Below are positions 11,342 to 19,951 of a stretch of 64,000 nt of DNA, piece after piece. A program made the position numbers and the translations under genes. The first letter of the stretch is position 1. The number at the start of each line of letters is the position of its first letter. The DNA comes from SZUA-36 sp963774415 (GTDB lineage Bacteria > Pseudomonadota > Gammaproteobacteria > Xanthomonadales > SZUA-36), in assembly GCA_963774415.1 (NCBI GenBank), contig CAVZEU010000001.1, positions 620,001 to 684,000 on the forward strand, written 5' to 3'. A model generated the notes under the pieces. The model had not been told where the DNA came from. It saw nothing but the letters and a program-made list of their open reading frames with translations, and did no database searches.

Positions 11342-11707
11342 ATGGCTAAAGTGCTGATAGTCGACGATTCTCCAGCCCATGTTCTGGCGCTGAAACAGCT
11401 CGTTGAACAATGGGGCCACGTCGCGCTGACAGCGCCGGACGGCGACAAGGCGATCGCGGCAGCCCGCCAGGAGCAGCCCGATGTTATATTGATGGATGTC
11501 GTCATGCCCGGTATGAACGGCTTCCAAACCGCACGAAAACTGACCCGCAGCGAGTCGACAAAGACGATTCCGATCATTTTCGTCAGTATCCGGTCCGAAG
11601 AGGCCGACCGCGTCTGGGGTATGCGCCAAGGGGCCATCGCCTACATCACCAAGCCGGTCAATCCGGAAACGTTATGTGATGCGATCGCGGACGCTGTCGC
11701 GGCCTGA
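11342..11707 (+). CDS. PilH-like single-domain response regulator
   Basis: A stand-alone receiver domain of 121 residues. It has the acidic pocket in VLIVDDSPAH, the phosphoacceptor aspartate in DVILMDVVMPGMNG, the conserved Ser/Thr (VSIR) and the lysine of ITKPVNPETL. Sequence flavour (GHVALTAPDGDKAIAAARQEQPD, VWGMRQGA) is closest to PilH of the type IV pilus chemotaxis-like pathway. No pilG, pilI, pilJ or chpA neighbours are present, so it is an orphan here. The ATG at 11342 is preferred to an upstream in-frame ATG at 11309 because homologues begin MAKVLIVDD. Confidence 0.75.
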   Translation: MAKVLIVDDSPAHVLALKQLVEQWGHVALTAPDGDKAIAAARQEQPDVILMDVVMPGMNGFQTARKLTRSESTKTIPIIFVSIRSEEADRVWGMRQGAIAYITKPVNPETLCDAIADAVAA

Positions 11708-11762
11708 ACCCGGGCCAGCACACACGTTGAAACTGAAAAGCTGAAATCTAGGAGGATTTTGT

Positions 11763-12242
11763 ATGAGCATAAAAGTCGGTGACCGAATTCCCACAACGGT
11801 CCTAACCCAAATGACGGATCAGGGCCCGCAGCCGGTGTCCACGGAAGATTATTTCGGCGGGCGCAAAGTCGTACTGTTCGCGGTGCCCGGCGCCTTCACG
11901 CCTACCTGCTCTGCCAAGCACCTGCCCGGCTTCATCGAGCACCGGGACGAATTTGCCGACAAGGACGTGGACGCCGTCGCCTGCATGGCGGTCAACGACG
12001 TGTTCGTCATGCACGCCTGGGGCAAGGATGCAAATGCCGAAGGCATCGACATGCTGGCCGATGGAAACGGGGAATTTACGGCGGCGCTGGGACTGGAAAT
12101 GGACGCTTCCGCGTTTGGCATGGGTACCCGCTGCCAACGCTTCGCCCTGGTTGCCGACGACGGTGTCGTCACGCAGCTTCTGGTCGAGGCGCCCGGGGAG
12201 TTCCGCGTAAGTTCCGCGGAATCGGTACTCGCCGCGCTCTGA
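11763..12242 (+). CDS. Peroxiredoxin, Prx5 family (copy 1)
   Basis: Thiol peroxidase of the Prx5/AhpC-TSA redoxin family, 159 residues, reducing hydroperoxides with glutathione, glutaredoxin or thioredoxin. The peroxidatic cysteine is Cys49 in VPGAFTPTCSAKHLPGF, and the conserved arginine region and CMAVNDVFVMHAW follow. I see no obvious resolving cysteine in the C-terminal part, so it is probably a 1-Cys or intermolecular type. The ribosome site CTAGGAGG is strong. The second copy at 31534 differs substantially, so this is an old paralogue rather than a recent duplication. Confidence 0.9.
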   Translation: MSIKVGDRIPTTVLTQMTDQGPQPVSTEDYFGGRKVVLFAVPGAFTPTCSAKHLPGFIEHRDEFADKDVDAVACMAVNDVFVMHAWGKDANAEGIDMLADGNGEFTAALGLEMDASAFGMGTRCQRFALVADDGVVTQLLVEAPGEFRVSSAESVLAAL

Positions 12243-12254
12243 TTGCCGACAACC

Positions 12255-12287
12255 CTGGAACCGCCGCGACATCGGCGGCGGTTCCAG
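12255..12287. terminator. Hairpin between convergent prx and gyrA
   Basis: A 13-bp perfect stem (12255-12267 with 12275-12287, loop GACATCG) fills the gap between the stop codons of the peroxiredoxin and gyrA. No T-tract follows on either strand, so it may stop both transcripts inefficiently or protect 3' ends. Symmetric placement between convergent genes supports a bidirectional role. Confidence 0.5.
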
Positions 12288-12288
12288 C

Positions 12289-14829
12289 CTAGTCTTCTTC
12301 CGCTTCTTCTTCGGACTGGATCTTGGCCACGGCCACCAGGTTTTCGTCTTCATCCAGCCGGATCAGCGTCACCCCCTGGGTATTGCGGCCCAGCGTCGAA
12401 ATCTCGTCGGCATGGGTTCTGACCAGCGTGCCGCCGTCTGAGATCAACATGATGTCGTCGTCGTCCGTTACCTGCAAGGCGGCGATGAGGTCGCCGTTGC
12501 GCTCGGAGGTCCGGATGCCAATGACGCCCTGGCCGCCCCGGCCCTGTCGGTGGTGTTCGCCGGGCTGCGAACGTTTGCCGTAGCCGCGCTGGGTTGCGGT
12601 CAGGATATCCCCCTCCCCCAGAACCAGCATCGACACGACGCGCTGGCCCGGCTGCAAACGGATACCGATCACACCGCGTGCCGTGCGGCCCACGGTGCTG
12701 ACGTCGCTCTCGGCGAATCGAATGCACTTGCCTGAATTGGCGAACAGCATGATATCGCTGTCACCGGCGGTAATCTCGACGTTGACCAATTCGTCGTCCT
12801 GATCGAGGTTGATGGCCCAGATCCCGTTCGCACGCTGATTGCGGTAAGCTGTCAGCGGCGTTTTCTTGACGATGCCGTTGCGCGTTGCGAAAAACACGAA
12901 ACGGTCTTCGGAATATTCGCGCACCGGCAGTACGGCGTTGACACGCTCGTCTTTCTCCAGCGGCAGCAGGTTGACGATGGGCTTGCCCCGGCTTACATGG
13001 CTGGACTGCGGCAACTCGTACACCTTCAGCCAGTAAATTTTGCCGCGGGAGGTAAAGCACAGCAGCGTGTCATGGGTATTGGCAACGAATATTTCGTCGA
13101 TAAAGTCTTCTTCCTTGACCCTCGTCGCCGACTTGCCTTTGCCGCCTCGCCGCTGTGCCTGGTAGCGGTCCAGGGACTGCGATTTTGCATAACCCCCATG
13201 CGACAGTGTCACCACCACGTCTTCCTCGGTGATAAGGTCTTCGAGGCTGAGATCCAGCTTCTTGTCCAGGATGACCGTGCGGCGGGGATCGGCGTACTGC
13301 TCACGCACACTTTCAAACTCCTCGCGGATGACGCTCATCAGGCGCGCCGGTTCGGAGAGAATCTCCAGCAACTCCTTGATGGAACCGAGAATCTCGACGT
13401 ACTCGGTGGTCAGTTTCTCCTGCTCCAGGCCGGTGAGCCGGTGCAGACGCATATTGAGGATTTCCTGCGCCTGTGCCGGGGACAACTGGTAACCCTTATC
13501 GGTCAAACCGTACCGAGGTTCGAGGTTCTCCGGCCGTGACGTGTCCGCGCCGCCCTGCCCGAGCATGTCCCGCACCAGGCCCGGTTGCCACAAGCGGTCA
13601 AGCAGCCGCTCTTTCGCATCCGTGGGCGTCGGCGACGACTTGATCAGCGCTATCAGTTCATCGAGATTGACCAGCGCAACCGTCAAGCCTTCCAGCACGT
13701 GAGCCCGGTTCCGGGCCTTGCGCAGTTCGAATAACGTGCGCCGCGTCACCACTTCCCTGCGATGCCCGATAAACGCCTGCAGCACTTCCTTCAGGTTCAA
13801 CAGCCGCGGCTGGCCGTCAACCAGCGCCACCATGTTGATGCCGAAGACGTTCTGCATGGCGGTGTGCTTGTACAGGTTGTTGAGAACGACCTCGGGCACT
13901 TCGCCGCGGCGCAATTCGATCACGACGCGCATGCCTTCCTTGTCCGACTCGTCGCGCAAAGCGGTGATGCCTTCCAGCTTCTTGTCCTTGACCAGCTCGG
14001 CAATTTTTTCCAGCAGACGCGCCTTGTTCACCTGGTACGGCAGCTCGGTGACGATGAGCGACGCCTTGCCACTGTCATTGGTTTCGACGTGTGTCTTGGC
14101 GCGGAGATAGATGATGCCGCGACCGGTGTGGTAAGCGTCGTAGATACCTTGCGCGCCGTTGATCAGACCCGCTGTCGGGAAATCCGGCCCGGGCATGTAC
14201 TGCATGAGGCCGTCGACATCGATGTCCGGGTCCTCGACCAGCGCGATGGCCGCATCAATGACTTCGCCCAGGTTGTGCGGCGGAATGTTGGTCGCCATGC
14301 CCACCGCAATACCGGCCGAACCGTTGACGAGCAGGCTGGGGATGCGGGTCGGCAGAACCAGCGGTTCCGATTCCGACTCGTCGTAGTTGGGACCGAAGTC
14401 CACGGTTTCCTTGTCCAGGTCGGCGAGTAGTTCGTGCGCCAGCCTGGACATCCGCACTTCGGTGTAGCGCATGGCTGCCGGCGCATCGCCGTCGACCGAG
14501 CCGAAGTTGCCCTGCCCGTCCACCAGCATGTAACGCATTGCGAACGGCTGGGCCATGCGCACGATCGTGTCGTAAACAGCGGCGTCACCATGCGGGTGGT
14601 ATTTACCGATGACGTCACCGACGACGCGAGCGGATTTCTTGTACGCCTTGTTCCAGTCGTTGCCGAGCTCGGCCATGGCGTAAAGCACGCGCCGGTGAAC
14701 CGGTTTCAGACCGTCCCGCACGTCCGGTAACGCCCGCCCGACAATGACGCTCATGGCATAGTCCATGTAGGACTGGCGCATTTCGTCTTCCAGGCTTACC
14801 TGCAGGACTTCTTTGGCGAGCTCAGCCAT
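12289..14829 (-). CDS. gyrA: DNA gyrase subunit A
   Basis: Breakage-reunion subunit of gyrase (A2B2), which introduces negative supercoils. The 846-residue product has the N-terminal winged-helix domain, the catalytic Tyr122 in AAMRYTEVR, the quinolone-resistance region GKYHPHGDAAVYDTIVRMAQ, the GyrA box QRRGGKG at about residue 559 that marks gyrase rather than topoisomerase IV ParC, and a C-terminal beta-pinwheel ending in an acidic tail (SEEEAEED). The residue equivalent to E. coli Ser83 is Ala. An AT-rich leader and a GGAGA ribosome site precede the start. Gene length and motifs are normal (E. coli 875). Confidence 0.98.
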   Translation of the reverse strand: MAELAKEVLQVSLEDEMRQSYMDYAMSVIVGRALPDVRDGLKPVHRRVLYAMAELGNDWNKAYKKSARVVGDVIGKYHPHGDAAVYDTIVRMAQPFAMRYMLVDGQGNFGSVDGDAPAAMRYTEVRMSRLAHELLADLDKETVDFGPNYDESESEPLVLPTRIPSLLVNGSAGIAVGMATNIPPHNLGEVIDAAIALVEDPDIDVDGLMQYMPGPDFPTAGLINGAQGIYDAYHTGRGIIYLRAKTHVETNDSGKASLIVTELPYQVNKARLLEKIAELVKDKKLEGITALRDESDKEGMRVVIELRRGEVPEVVLNNLYKHTAMQNVFGINMVALVDGQPRLLNLKEVLQAFIGHRREVVTRRTLFELRKARNRAHVLEGLTVALVNLDELIALIKSSPTPTDAKERLLDRLWQPGLVRDMLGQGGADTSRPENLEPRYGLTDKGYQLSPAQAQEILNMRLHRLTGLEQEKLTTEYVEILGSIKELLEILSEPARLMSVIREEFESVREQYADPRRTVILDKKLDLSLEDLITEEDVVVTLSHGGYAKSQSLDRYQAQRRGGKGKSATRVKEEDFIDEIFVANTHDTLLCFTSRGKIYWLKVYELPQSSHVSRGKPIVNLLPLEKDERVNAVLPVREYSEDRFVFFATRNGIVKKTPLTAYRNQRANGIWAINLDQDDELVNVEITAGDSDIMLFANSGKCIRFAESDVSTVGRTARGVIGIRLQPGQRVVSMLVLGEGDILTATQRGYGKRSQPGEHHRQGRGGQGVIGIRTSERNGDLIAALQVTDDDDIMLISDGGTLVRTHADEISTLGRNTQGVTLIRLDEDENLVAVAKIQSEEEAEED

Positions 14830-15104
14830 TAGATGTATATTCTCCGGAAGTATCTATAATTTATTGTTATATAAGTGTTTTAATTATCTCGCTTTACTGG
14901 ATCTCGGACCGGCCGAGAGATTGGCGCCGCGGCTTCGGATTATAACACAAAAGGACCCTGAAATTGGCCCGTGCGGGCGCCCGGAACCCGCTTCGGCCGA
15001 CGCTCGCGGACGGCGGCATTGCACCCCGCTTTATACCCGCGGATCACCCGCGTATGATGACCCTCACGCCCGGCCGCCGGGCATCGCGAAACGGAGACGA
15101 CAAA
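14830..15104. promoter_or_regulatory. Intergenic region between divergent gyrA and ppiA
   Basis: The first 65 bases next to gyrA (14830-14895) are strikingly AT-rich compared with the surroundings and must hold the gyrA promoter; several TATA-like hexamers overlap, so I cannot choose one. A GGAGA ribosome site lies at 14841-14845 on the minus strand. The remaining part towards ppiA is GC-rich; a TATGAT at 15053-15058 is a weak -10 candidate. Confidence 0.4.
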
Positions 15105-15698
15105 ATGAAGCTTTCGATCATCGGCGCCGTGAGCCTGACCGTGTTCCTGGCCATGACCGCGCCCGCCGCCCAAGCCCTGGACGAGCCCGCGGCAGCAACC
15201 AATCCTCGTGTCGTGCTGCACACCAATCACGGCAACATTACACTGGAACTGTTTCCCCGCGAGGCGCCCAAAACCGTCGCCAATTTTCTCCAGTACGTTA
15301 ATGACGGTTTCTACAGCGGTACCATTTTTCACCGCGTTATCAGCTATTTCATGATCCAGGGCGGCGGCCTGACAGCCGACATGGAACCCAAGCCCACGCG
15401 CGAACCGATCATTAACGAGGCGGACAACGGGCTCAAGAACGAGCGCGGCGCCGTCGCCATGGCCCGAACCAACGACGTGAATTCCGCCACGGCGCAATTT
15501 TTCATCAATGTGGAAGTCAACCCCAGCCTCGACTATACGGGCAAGGACAATTCCCGCACCTGGGGTTACGCCGTGTTCGGCAAGGTTGTCGAGGGCATGG
15601 ACGTGGTTGACGATATCCGCTTTGTCCCCACCGACGAGAACGACGCGCCCAAGGAACCCGTCCTGATCGAGTCGGCTGAAATACTCCACGGCCAATGA
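15105..15698 (+). CDS. ppiA: Periplasmic cyclophilin-type peptidyl-prolyl isomerase
   Basis: Catalyses cis-trans isomerisation of X-Pro bonds. The 197-residue product starts with a signal peptide (MKLSIIGAVSLTVFLAMTAPAAQA, cleavage after AQA) so it is exported like PpiA. Cyclophilin motifs are FHRVISYFMIQGGG, VAMARTNDVNSATAQFFINV and WGYAVFGKVVEGMDVVD. The ATG at 15105 has a GGAGA ribosome site 9 bases upstream; the frame extends further upstream but without homology. Its stop overlaps the lpxH start by four bases (ATGA), so the two are translationally coupled, as a cyclophilin gene and lpxH are also neighbours in E. coli (where it is ppiB). Confidence 0.93.
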   Translation: MKLSIIGAVSLTVFLAMTAPAAQALDEPAAATNPRVVLHTNHGNITLELFPREAPKTVANFLQYVNDGFYSGTIFHRVISYFMIQGGGLTADMEPKPTREPIINEADNGLKNERGAVAMARTNDVNSATAQFFINVEVNPSLDYTGKDNSRTWGYAVFGKVVEGMDVVDDIRFVPTDENDAPKEPVLIESAEILHGQ

Positions 15699-16408
15699 CG
15701 ACACTGTTCATTTCCGATCTGCACCTCGACGACCGCAGGCCCGAAACCACCGCACTGTTTATCGAGTTTCTGCAACGGCAGGCCCGTCACGCCGAAGCGC
15801 TGTACATACTCGGTGACCTGTTCGAGTACTGGCTCGGCGACGATGCCGACTGCGCTTGTTCCGGGCAGGTTGCCGCAGCGCTCAGCGCACTGGCTGCCGC
15901 GCGGGTCGACTGCTATTTCATGCACGGCAACCGGGATTTTTTACTCGGTGCGGACTATGCCCGGCGGGCGGCCATGACACTGCTGCCGCAGCCACACGTG
16001 ATCGACCTGTACGGCGAGCGGGTCCTGCTGTTGCACGGTGACAGCCTCTGCACCGACGACACCGCTTACCAGCGTTTTCGTAAACGGGTCAGGAACCCGG
16101 CCTGGCAGCGTGCTTTTCTCGCCCGGCCGCTTCGCGCACGCAGCGTTCTGGCGGACGAGGCGCGCGCCGCCAGCGATGACTACAAGCAAGTGACGGCCGC
16201 GGAAATCATGGACGTCAACCAGGCCGCGGTCGAGGCCGAAATGTCACGCTACGGCGTTACCAGGATGATCCACGGGCACACCCACAGGCCGGCCGTGCAC
16301 GAATTTCGCAGCGGCACGGAAACGGCGCGCCGCTATGTCCTCGGTGACTGGTACCACCAGGCCAGCGTGCTCAGCGTGCGCGCCGGCCATTACGCCTTGC
16401 GCCCCTAA
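15695..16408 (+). CDS. lpxH: UDP-2,3-diacylglucosamine diphosphatase LpxH
   Basis: Calcineurin-like metallophosphoesterase that hydrolyses UDP-2,3-diacylglucosamine to lipid X and UMP in lipid A synthesis at the inner face of the inner membrane. All five metal motifs are present in order: ISDLHLDD, GDLFEYWLGDD, HGNRDFLLG, LLHGDSLCTDD and IHGHTHRPAVH. Length 237 residues matches the family (about 240). It overlaps ppiA by four bases. Its 3' end overlaps the oppositely oriented DUF455 gene by 38 bases. Confidence 0.96.
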   Translation: MTTLFISDLHLDDRRPETTALFIEFLQRQARHAEALYILGDLFEYWLGDDADCACSGQVAAALSALAAARVDCYFMHGNRDFLLGADYARRAAMTLLPQPHVIDLYGERVLLLHGDSLCTDDTAYQRFRKRVRNPAWQRAFLARPLRARSVLADEARAASDDYKQVTAAEIMDVNQAAVEAEMSRYGVTRMIHGHTHRPAVHEFRSGTETARRYVLGDWYHQASVLSVRAGHYALRP

Positions 16409-17213
16409 GACCGTCCCGCAGCCGCTCCATGGCATCCAGCTCGCGCTGCGTGAATCCCGCCTGCACGCGCGCCGCCAGGTTGAAAGGCCCTTGCAATGCC
16501 GCGCCACGGTGCGCCGCCAGCAGCGCCAGGAAAGTGGCCTCGGGATCCAGTCCGCGCTGGGCGCAGCACAGGCGAAACCAGTGACTGCCGATGTCGACGT
16601 GGCGCACCTCTTCGGCGAGTATGACCTTTAGCAGCCGGGCGGTCTCGTCGTCGCCGGCGCTCTCCAGACGCTCGATCATGCCGGGGGTCACGTCCAGGCC
16701 CCGCGCCTCCAAAACCCGCGGCACCAGGGCCATGCGATACATGCAGTCAGCCGCCGTCTGCCGGGCCATCTCCCAAAGGCCGCCGTGCGCCGGAAAATCG
16801 CCATAGGCGTGACCGATCTCGCCCAGACGCTTTTGCAACAGTTGGAAGTGCCGGGCCTCGTCCGCCGCCACGGAGACCCAGTCGATATAATACTGCCGCG
16901 GCATGTCGCGGAAGCGGTGGACCGCGTCCAGCGCCAGATTGATGGCATTGAATTCTATGTGCGCGATGGCATGGACCAGCGCCGCGCGGCCGGCGGCGCT
17001 GCCGGGGCGCCGCCGCCTGAGGGCGGAAGGCGCCACCAGCCCCGGTTTGTCCGGCCGCCCCGCGGCATCTATTGGAACGACGGCCGCCTGTGGGTCAAAA
17101 ACAAAGTCGTATTGCTCCGCCCTGGCCCACAAAGCGGCGACGGCCCTGCATTTCTCCCGCGGGGAAGTAAGGGACAGGCACGCGCCGGAGCAGCCGAAAA
17201 TACCGACGGTCAC
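16371..17213 (-). CDS. DUF455 family ferritin-like protein
   Basis: A 280-residue protein of the DUF455 family, predicted to fold as a ferritin-like four-helix bundle. Candidate metal ligands lie in HAIAHIEFNAINLALDAVHR, VAADEARHFQLLQKRL and ILAEEVRHVDIGSHWF, a repeated ExxH pattern typical of di-iron or di-manganese carboxylate sites. The role of the family is unknown. The N-terminus (MTVGIFGCSGACLSLTSPRE) is uncertain and may include a few extra residues. The gene converges with lpxH and is followed upstream by icd in the same direction, about 25 bases from the icd stop, so an icd-DUF455 operon is likely. Confidence 0.88.
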   Translation of the reverse strand: MTVGIFGCSGACLSLTSPREKCRAVAALWARAEQYDFVFDPQAAVVPIDAAGRPDKPGLVAPSALRRRRPGSAAGRAALVHAIAHIEFNAINLALDAVHRFRDMPRQYYIDWVSVAADEARHFQLLQKRLGEIGHAYGDFPAHGGLWEMARQTAADCMYRMALVPRVLEARGLDVTPGMIERLESAGDDETARLLKVILAEEVRHVDIGSHWFRLCCAQRGLDPEATFLALLAAHRGAALQGPFNLAARVQAGFTQRELDAMERLRDGLRGARRNGRRAR

Positions 17214-17238
17214 GGCTGCCCCCTGACCGGTTGATTGC

Positions 17239-18483
17239 TTAAAGGTTCTTGATCAGGGCGTCGGCGAAACCGGAAGTCGATACCTGGGTCGCGCCTTCCA
17301 TCTGCCGGGCAAAGTCGTAGGTGACGATTTTCTGGGCGATGGTGGCGCGGAAAGCGTCCTTGATCAGGTCCGATACCTCTCTCCAACCGATGTATTCGAA
17401 CATCATCGTGCCAGAAAACATCAATGAGCTCGGGTTGACCTTGTCCAGGTTCGCGTACTTCGGCGCGGTGCCGTGGGTGGCCTCGAAAACGGCGATATGG
17501 TCCGCCATGTTGGCACCCGGGGCGACCCCCATGCCGCCGACTTCGGCCGCGATGGCGTCCGAAAGGTAATCACCATTCAGGTTGGTCGTGGCAAGCACGC
17601 TGAATTCATCCGGCCGCAACTGCATCAACTGGAAGATGATGTCCGCGATGCGGTCCTTGATGATGACCTTGCCCTCGGGGCATTTACCGTTGTGCTTGTC
17701 CCACAGATCCGCCTCGGTAATCGTGTGCTCGGGAAACTCCTCGGCCGCCACCTCGTAGCCCCATTTGCGGAACGCGCCTTCGGTGAACTTCTGGATGTTG
17801 CCCTTGTGCACCAGTGTGACGCTCGGCAGGGAGTTGTCGATGGCGTAACGAATGGCCTTGCGCACCAGGCGCTTGGAGGCGAAAGGGGAAATCGGCTTGA
17901 TGCCGATCCCGGCGTCTTCAAAGAATTCAGCGCCCATCTCCTCGCGTAAGAACTTGGCCAGTTTCTTGTTCTCCGGTGTACCCGAGGCGTATTCGATACC
18001 GGCGTACACGTCCTCGGTGTTTTCACGGAAGATCACGGCATTGACCTTCTCCGGGTGGCGCATGGGCGACGGGACGCCGGTGAAATACTCGACGGGCCGC
18101 ACGCAGGCATACAGGTCCATCGCCTGACGCAACGACACGTTGAGCGACCGAAAGCCGCCGCCAACGGGTGTCGTCAGCGGTCCCTTGATCGAAACGATCA
18201 GTTCACGGACCGCGTCGAGAGTCTCCGCCGGAAAATAGTTGCCGTCATAAATACCGGCGGCTTTCTCACCGAGGTACAGTTCGGCCCAATGGACTTTGCG
18301 CTTGCCGCCATAGGCCTTTTCCACCGCGGCGTCCCAGACGCGCATCGAGGCACGGGTGATATCGGGGCCGATGCCGTCGCCTTCGATGAAACCCAGGATC
18401 GGGTTGTCGGGCACCACCAGGGCGTCATTCTTGACCGTGAGTTTTTCACCGCTTTCCGGGAACTTGATATGCTGATAGGACAT
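17239..18483 (-). CDS. icd: NADP-dependent isocitrate dehydrogenase
   Basis: Oxidatively decarboxylates isocitrate to 2-oxoglutarate, feeding the sucA-sucB-lpd complex encoded 10 kb away. The 414-residue product aligns with E. coli Icd (416), including Ser113 in GGGFRSLNVSLRQ, the substrate-binding serine that AceK phosphorylates in enterics. The GTAPKYANLDKVNP segment keeps the Lys-Tyr pair that specifies NADP over NAD. An AAGGAA ribosome site precedes the start. On the minus strand a TATAAT -10 lies 42-47 bases upstream. Confidence 0.97.
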   Translation of the reverse strand: MSYQHIKFPESGEKLTVKNDALVVPDNPILGFIEGDGIGPDITRASMRVWDAAVEKAYGGKRKVHWAELYLGEKAAGIYDGNYFPAETLDAVRELIVSIKGPLTTPVGGGFRSLNVSLRQAMDLYACVRPVEYFTGVPSPMRHPEKVNAVIFRENTEDVYAGIEYASGTPENKKLAKFLREEMGAEFFEDAGIGIKPISPFASKRLVRKAIRYAIDNSLPSVTLVHKGNIQKFTEGAFRKWGYEVAAEEFPEHTITEADLWDKHNGKCPEGKVIIKDRIADIIFQLMQLRPDEFSVLATTNLNGDYLSDAIAAEVGGMGVAPGANMADHIAVFEATHGTAPKYANLDKVNPSSLMFSGTMMFEYIGWREVSDLIKDAFRATIAQKIVTYDFARQMEGATQVSTSGFADALIKNL

Positions 18484-18524
18484 GCTTTGAATTCCTTGTG
18501 CTTGGAGATTGTAAACAGCCCGAT

Positions 18525-18530
18525 ATTATA
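18525..18530 (-). promoter_or_regulatory. Candidate icd promoter -10 element
   Basis: The minus strand reads CGTATAATATC, an exact TATAAT 42-47 bases before the icd start. The -35 region lacks a good match. The region between icd and the next gene (18484-18710) also holds the sigma-54 promoter reading the other way. Confidence 0.45.
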
Positions 18531-18662
18531 CGCCAGAGCAGACCAAACCGCAGTCTGTTTAGCGGCCTGTTTACGCACAAACTTGGCGCATTTCACCAAC
18601 CGGTCGGCTCTGCCCGAACCCCGGTCCCAGCGGTGACTGGCCTTCCGCCTGACATGCCTGGT

Positions 18663-18678
18663 TGGCACGCTTCATGCA
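18663..18678 (+). promoter_or_regulatory. Sigma-54 (RpoN) promoter
   Basis: The sequence TGGCACGCTTCATGCA differs from the sigma-54 consensus TGGCACG-N4-TTGCA at one base, with the invariant GG (18664-18665) and GC (18676-18677) separated by exactly 10 bases. Predicted transcription starts near 18689, leaving a 22-base leader that holds a near-perfect Shine-Dalgarno for the gene at 18711. A sigma-54 promoter implies an enhancer-binding activator; I could not identify its upstream site. Confidence 0.75.
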
Positions 18679-18710
18679 TGATCCTGCATAAACCATCAAA
18701 GGAGGTAGCC

Positions 18711-18950
<240 letters not shown>

Positions 18951-19059
18951 GTTACCCGGCCGGGAATTTGCGACCATGTGCCCGGCCTGTGTCCGGGTCC
19001 GCTGCTGTGCTGCGTCGTCTGCTAGAATGGAACGACCTGTTTCAGCTTCGGGACCTTAC

Positions 19060-19485
19060 ATGTATTTCAAACCCCTGCTTTTGCCGCTGTTGGCGCAAGT
19101 CCTGCTGAGCTTCATCGTCATGTACGTCATGGGCCGCAAGCGCGTCAATGAAATCAACCGCAAACACATCGACCCGCAGGAAACGGACATTCGGCTGCAC
19201 TCGAGCCAGGTGTTCGTTGACTCCGCCCGGGCATCGGACAATCACGCCAATCAATACGAGACACCGGTCCTGTTCTATACCGCCATCCTGCTGACGCTGA
19301 TGTTGATGATCCAGGACTGGCCCATGGTGGTGCTGGCCTGGACCTATGTCATTCTGCGTTACGTGCATGCTCTCATTCACCTGACGTACAACCGTGTGAT
19401 CCACCGCTTTGCCGTGTTTGTGGTTGGCAGCCTCGTGCTGTTCGCGCTATGGTTCAGGCTCGGCTGGATCATCATGCAATCGTGA
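19060..19485 (+). CDS. MAPEG family membrane protein
   Basis: A 141-residue protein with four predicted transmembrane helices and the MAPEG-like pattern (membrane-associated eicosanoid/glutathione metabolism family): a first helix ending in GRKRVNEINRK, then RASDNHANQYETPVLFYTAILL and a third-fourth helix region with YVILRYVHALIHLTYNRVIHRF. The N-Q-x-E-T-P-V and RYVHA motifs are diagnostic. Bacterial members mostly have unknown substrates; some have glutathione transferase activity. The frame is open further upstream, but the ATG at 19060 starts the first helix properly. It is followed 10 bases later by a GFA protein that also belongs to glutathione-linked chemistry. Confidence 0.88.
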   Translation: MYFKPLLLPLLAQVLLSFIVMYVMGRKRVNEINRKHIDPQETDIRLHSSQVFVDSARASDNHANQYETPVLFYTAILLTLMLMIQDWPMVVLAWTYVILRYVHALIHLTYNRVIHRFAVFVVGSLVLFALWFRLGWIIMQS

Positions 19486-19495
19486 GCAGGGAGAC

Positions 19496-19903
19496 ATGGG
19501 CACGGCTAACAAAACACTGAGTGGAAGCTGCTTGTGCGGTGCGGTCGATTTCAGCGTAGCTCTACCGAGCAAATGGTGCGCGCACTGCCACTGCAACATG
19601 TGCCGCAAGGAGCATGGGGCCGGCTACGTTACGTGGGCCGGTTTCGACCGGGACCAGGTGACATTCAACGCCGACAACTCGCAACTGCGGTGGTACCAGT
19701 CCTCGCCCGGCGCCACCCGCGGCTTCTGCAGGACCTGCGGCAGCAGCATGTTTTTCCGCTCGCAGAGATGGCCGGGTGAAATACACGTGGCCCTGGGCTG
19801 TCTCAACGGCGAACTCGACCGTCGCCCGCAGGCGAACGTCTTCCTCGACCAACATGCGGCCTGGATGCCCATTGACGAGAAGCTTGCGCGGGTGGACCTG
19901 TAA
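19496..19903 (+). CDS. GFA/CENP-V family zinc protein
   Basis: Glutathione-dependent formaldehyde-activating (GFA) fold, 135 residues. The zinc ligands are visible in order: SGSCLCGAVDF, WCAHCHCNMCRKEHG and CRTCGSSMFFRS. Founding member Gfa was reported to promote S-hydroxymethylglutathione formation, but most family members have no proven reaction. The start has a GGGAGA ribosome site and lies 10 bases after the MAPEG stop, so the two are probably co-transcribed and may share a link with glutathione. Confidence 0.9.
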   Translation: MGTANKTLSGSCLCGAVDFSVALPSKWCAHCHCNMCRKEHGAGYVTWAGFDRDQVTFNADNSQLRWYQSSPGATRGFCRTCGSSMFFRSQRWPGEIHVALGCLNGELDRRPQANVFLDQHAAWMPIDEKLARVDL

Positions 19904-19951
19904 CTTCCCCGAAGCCGAAGGCGACGCAGCCGTGAGCGCGCACCCGGAGAG

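Noticed and set aside
12255..12287. Standard rho-independent terminator
   Set aside because: The stem is perfect but no T-run follows on either strand, so I list it only as a hairpin of moderate confidence.
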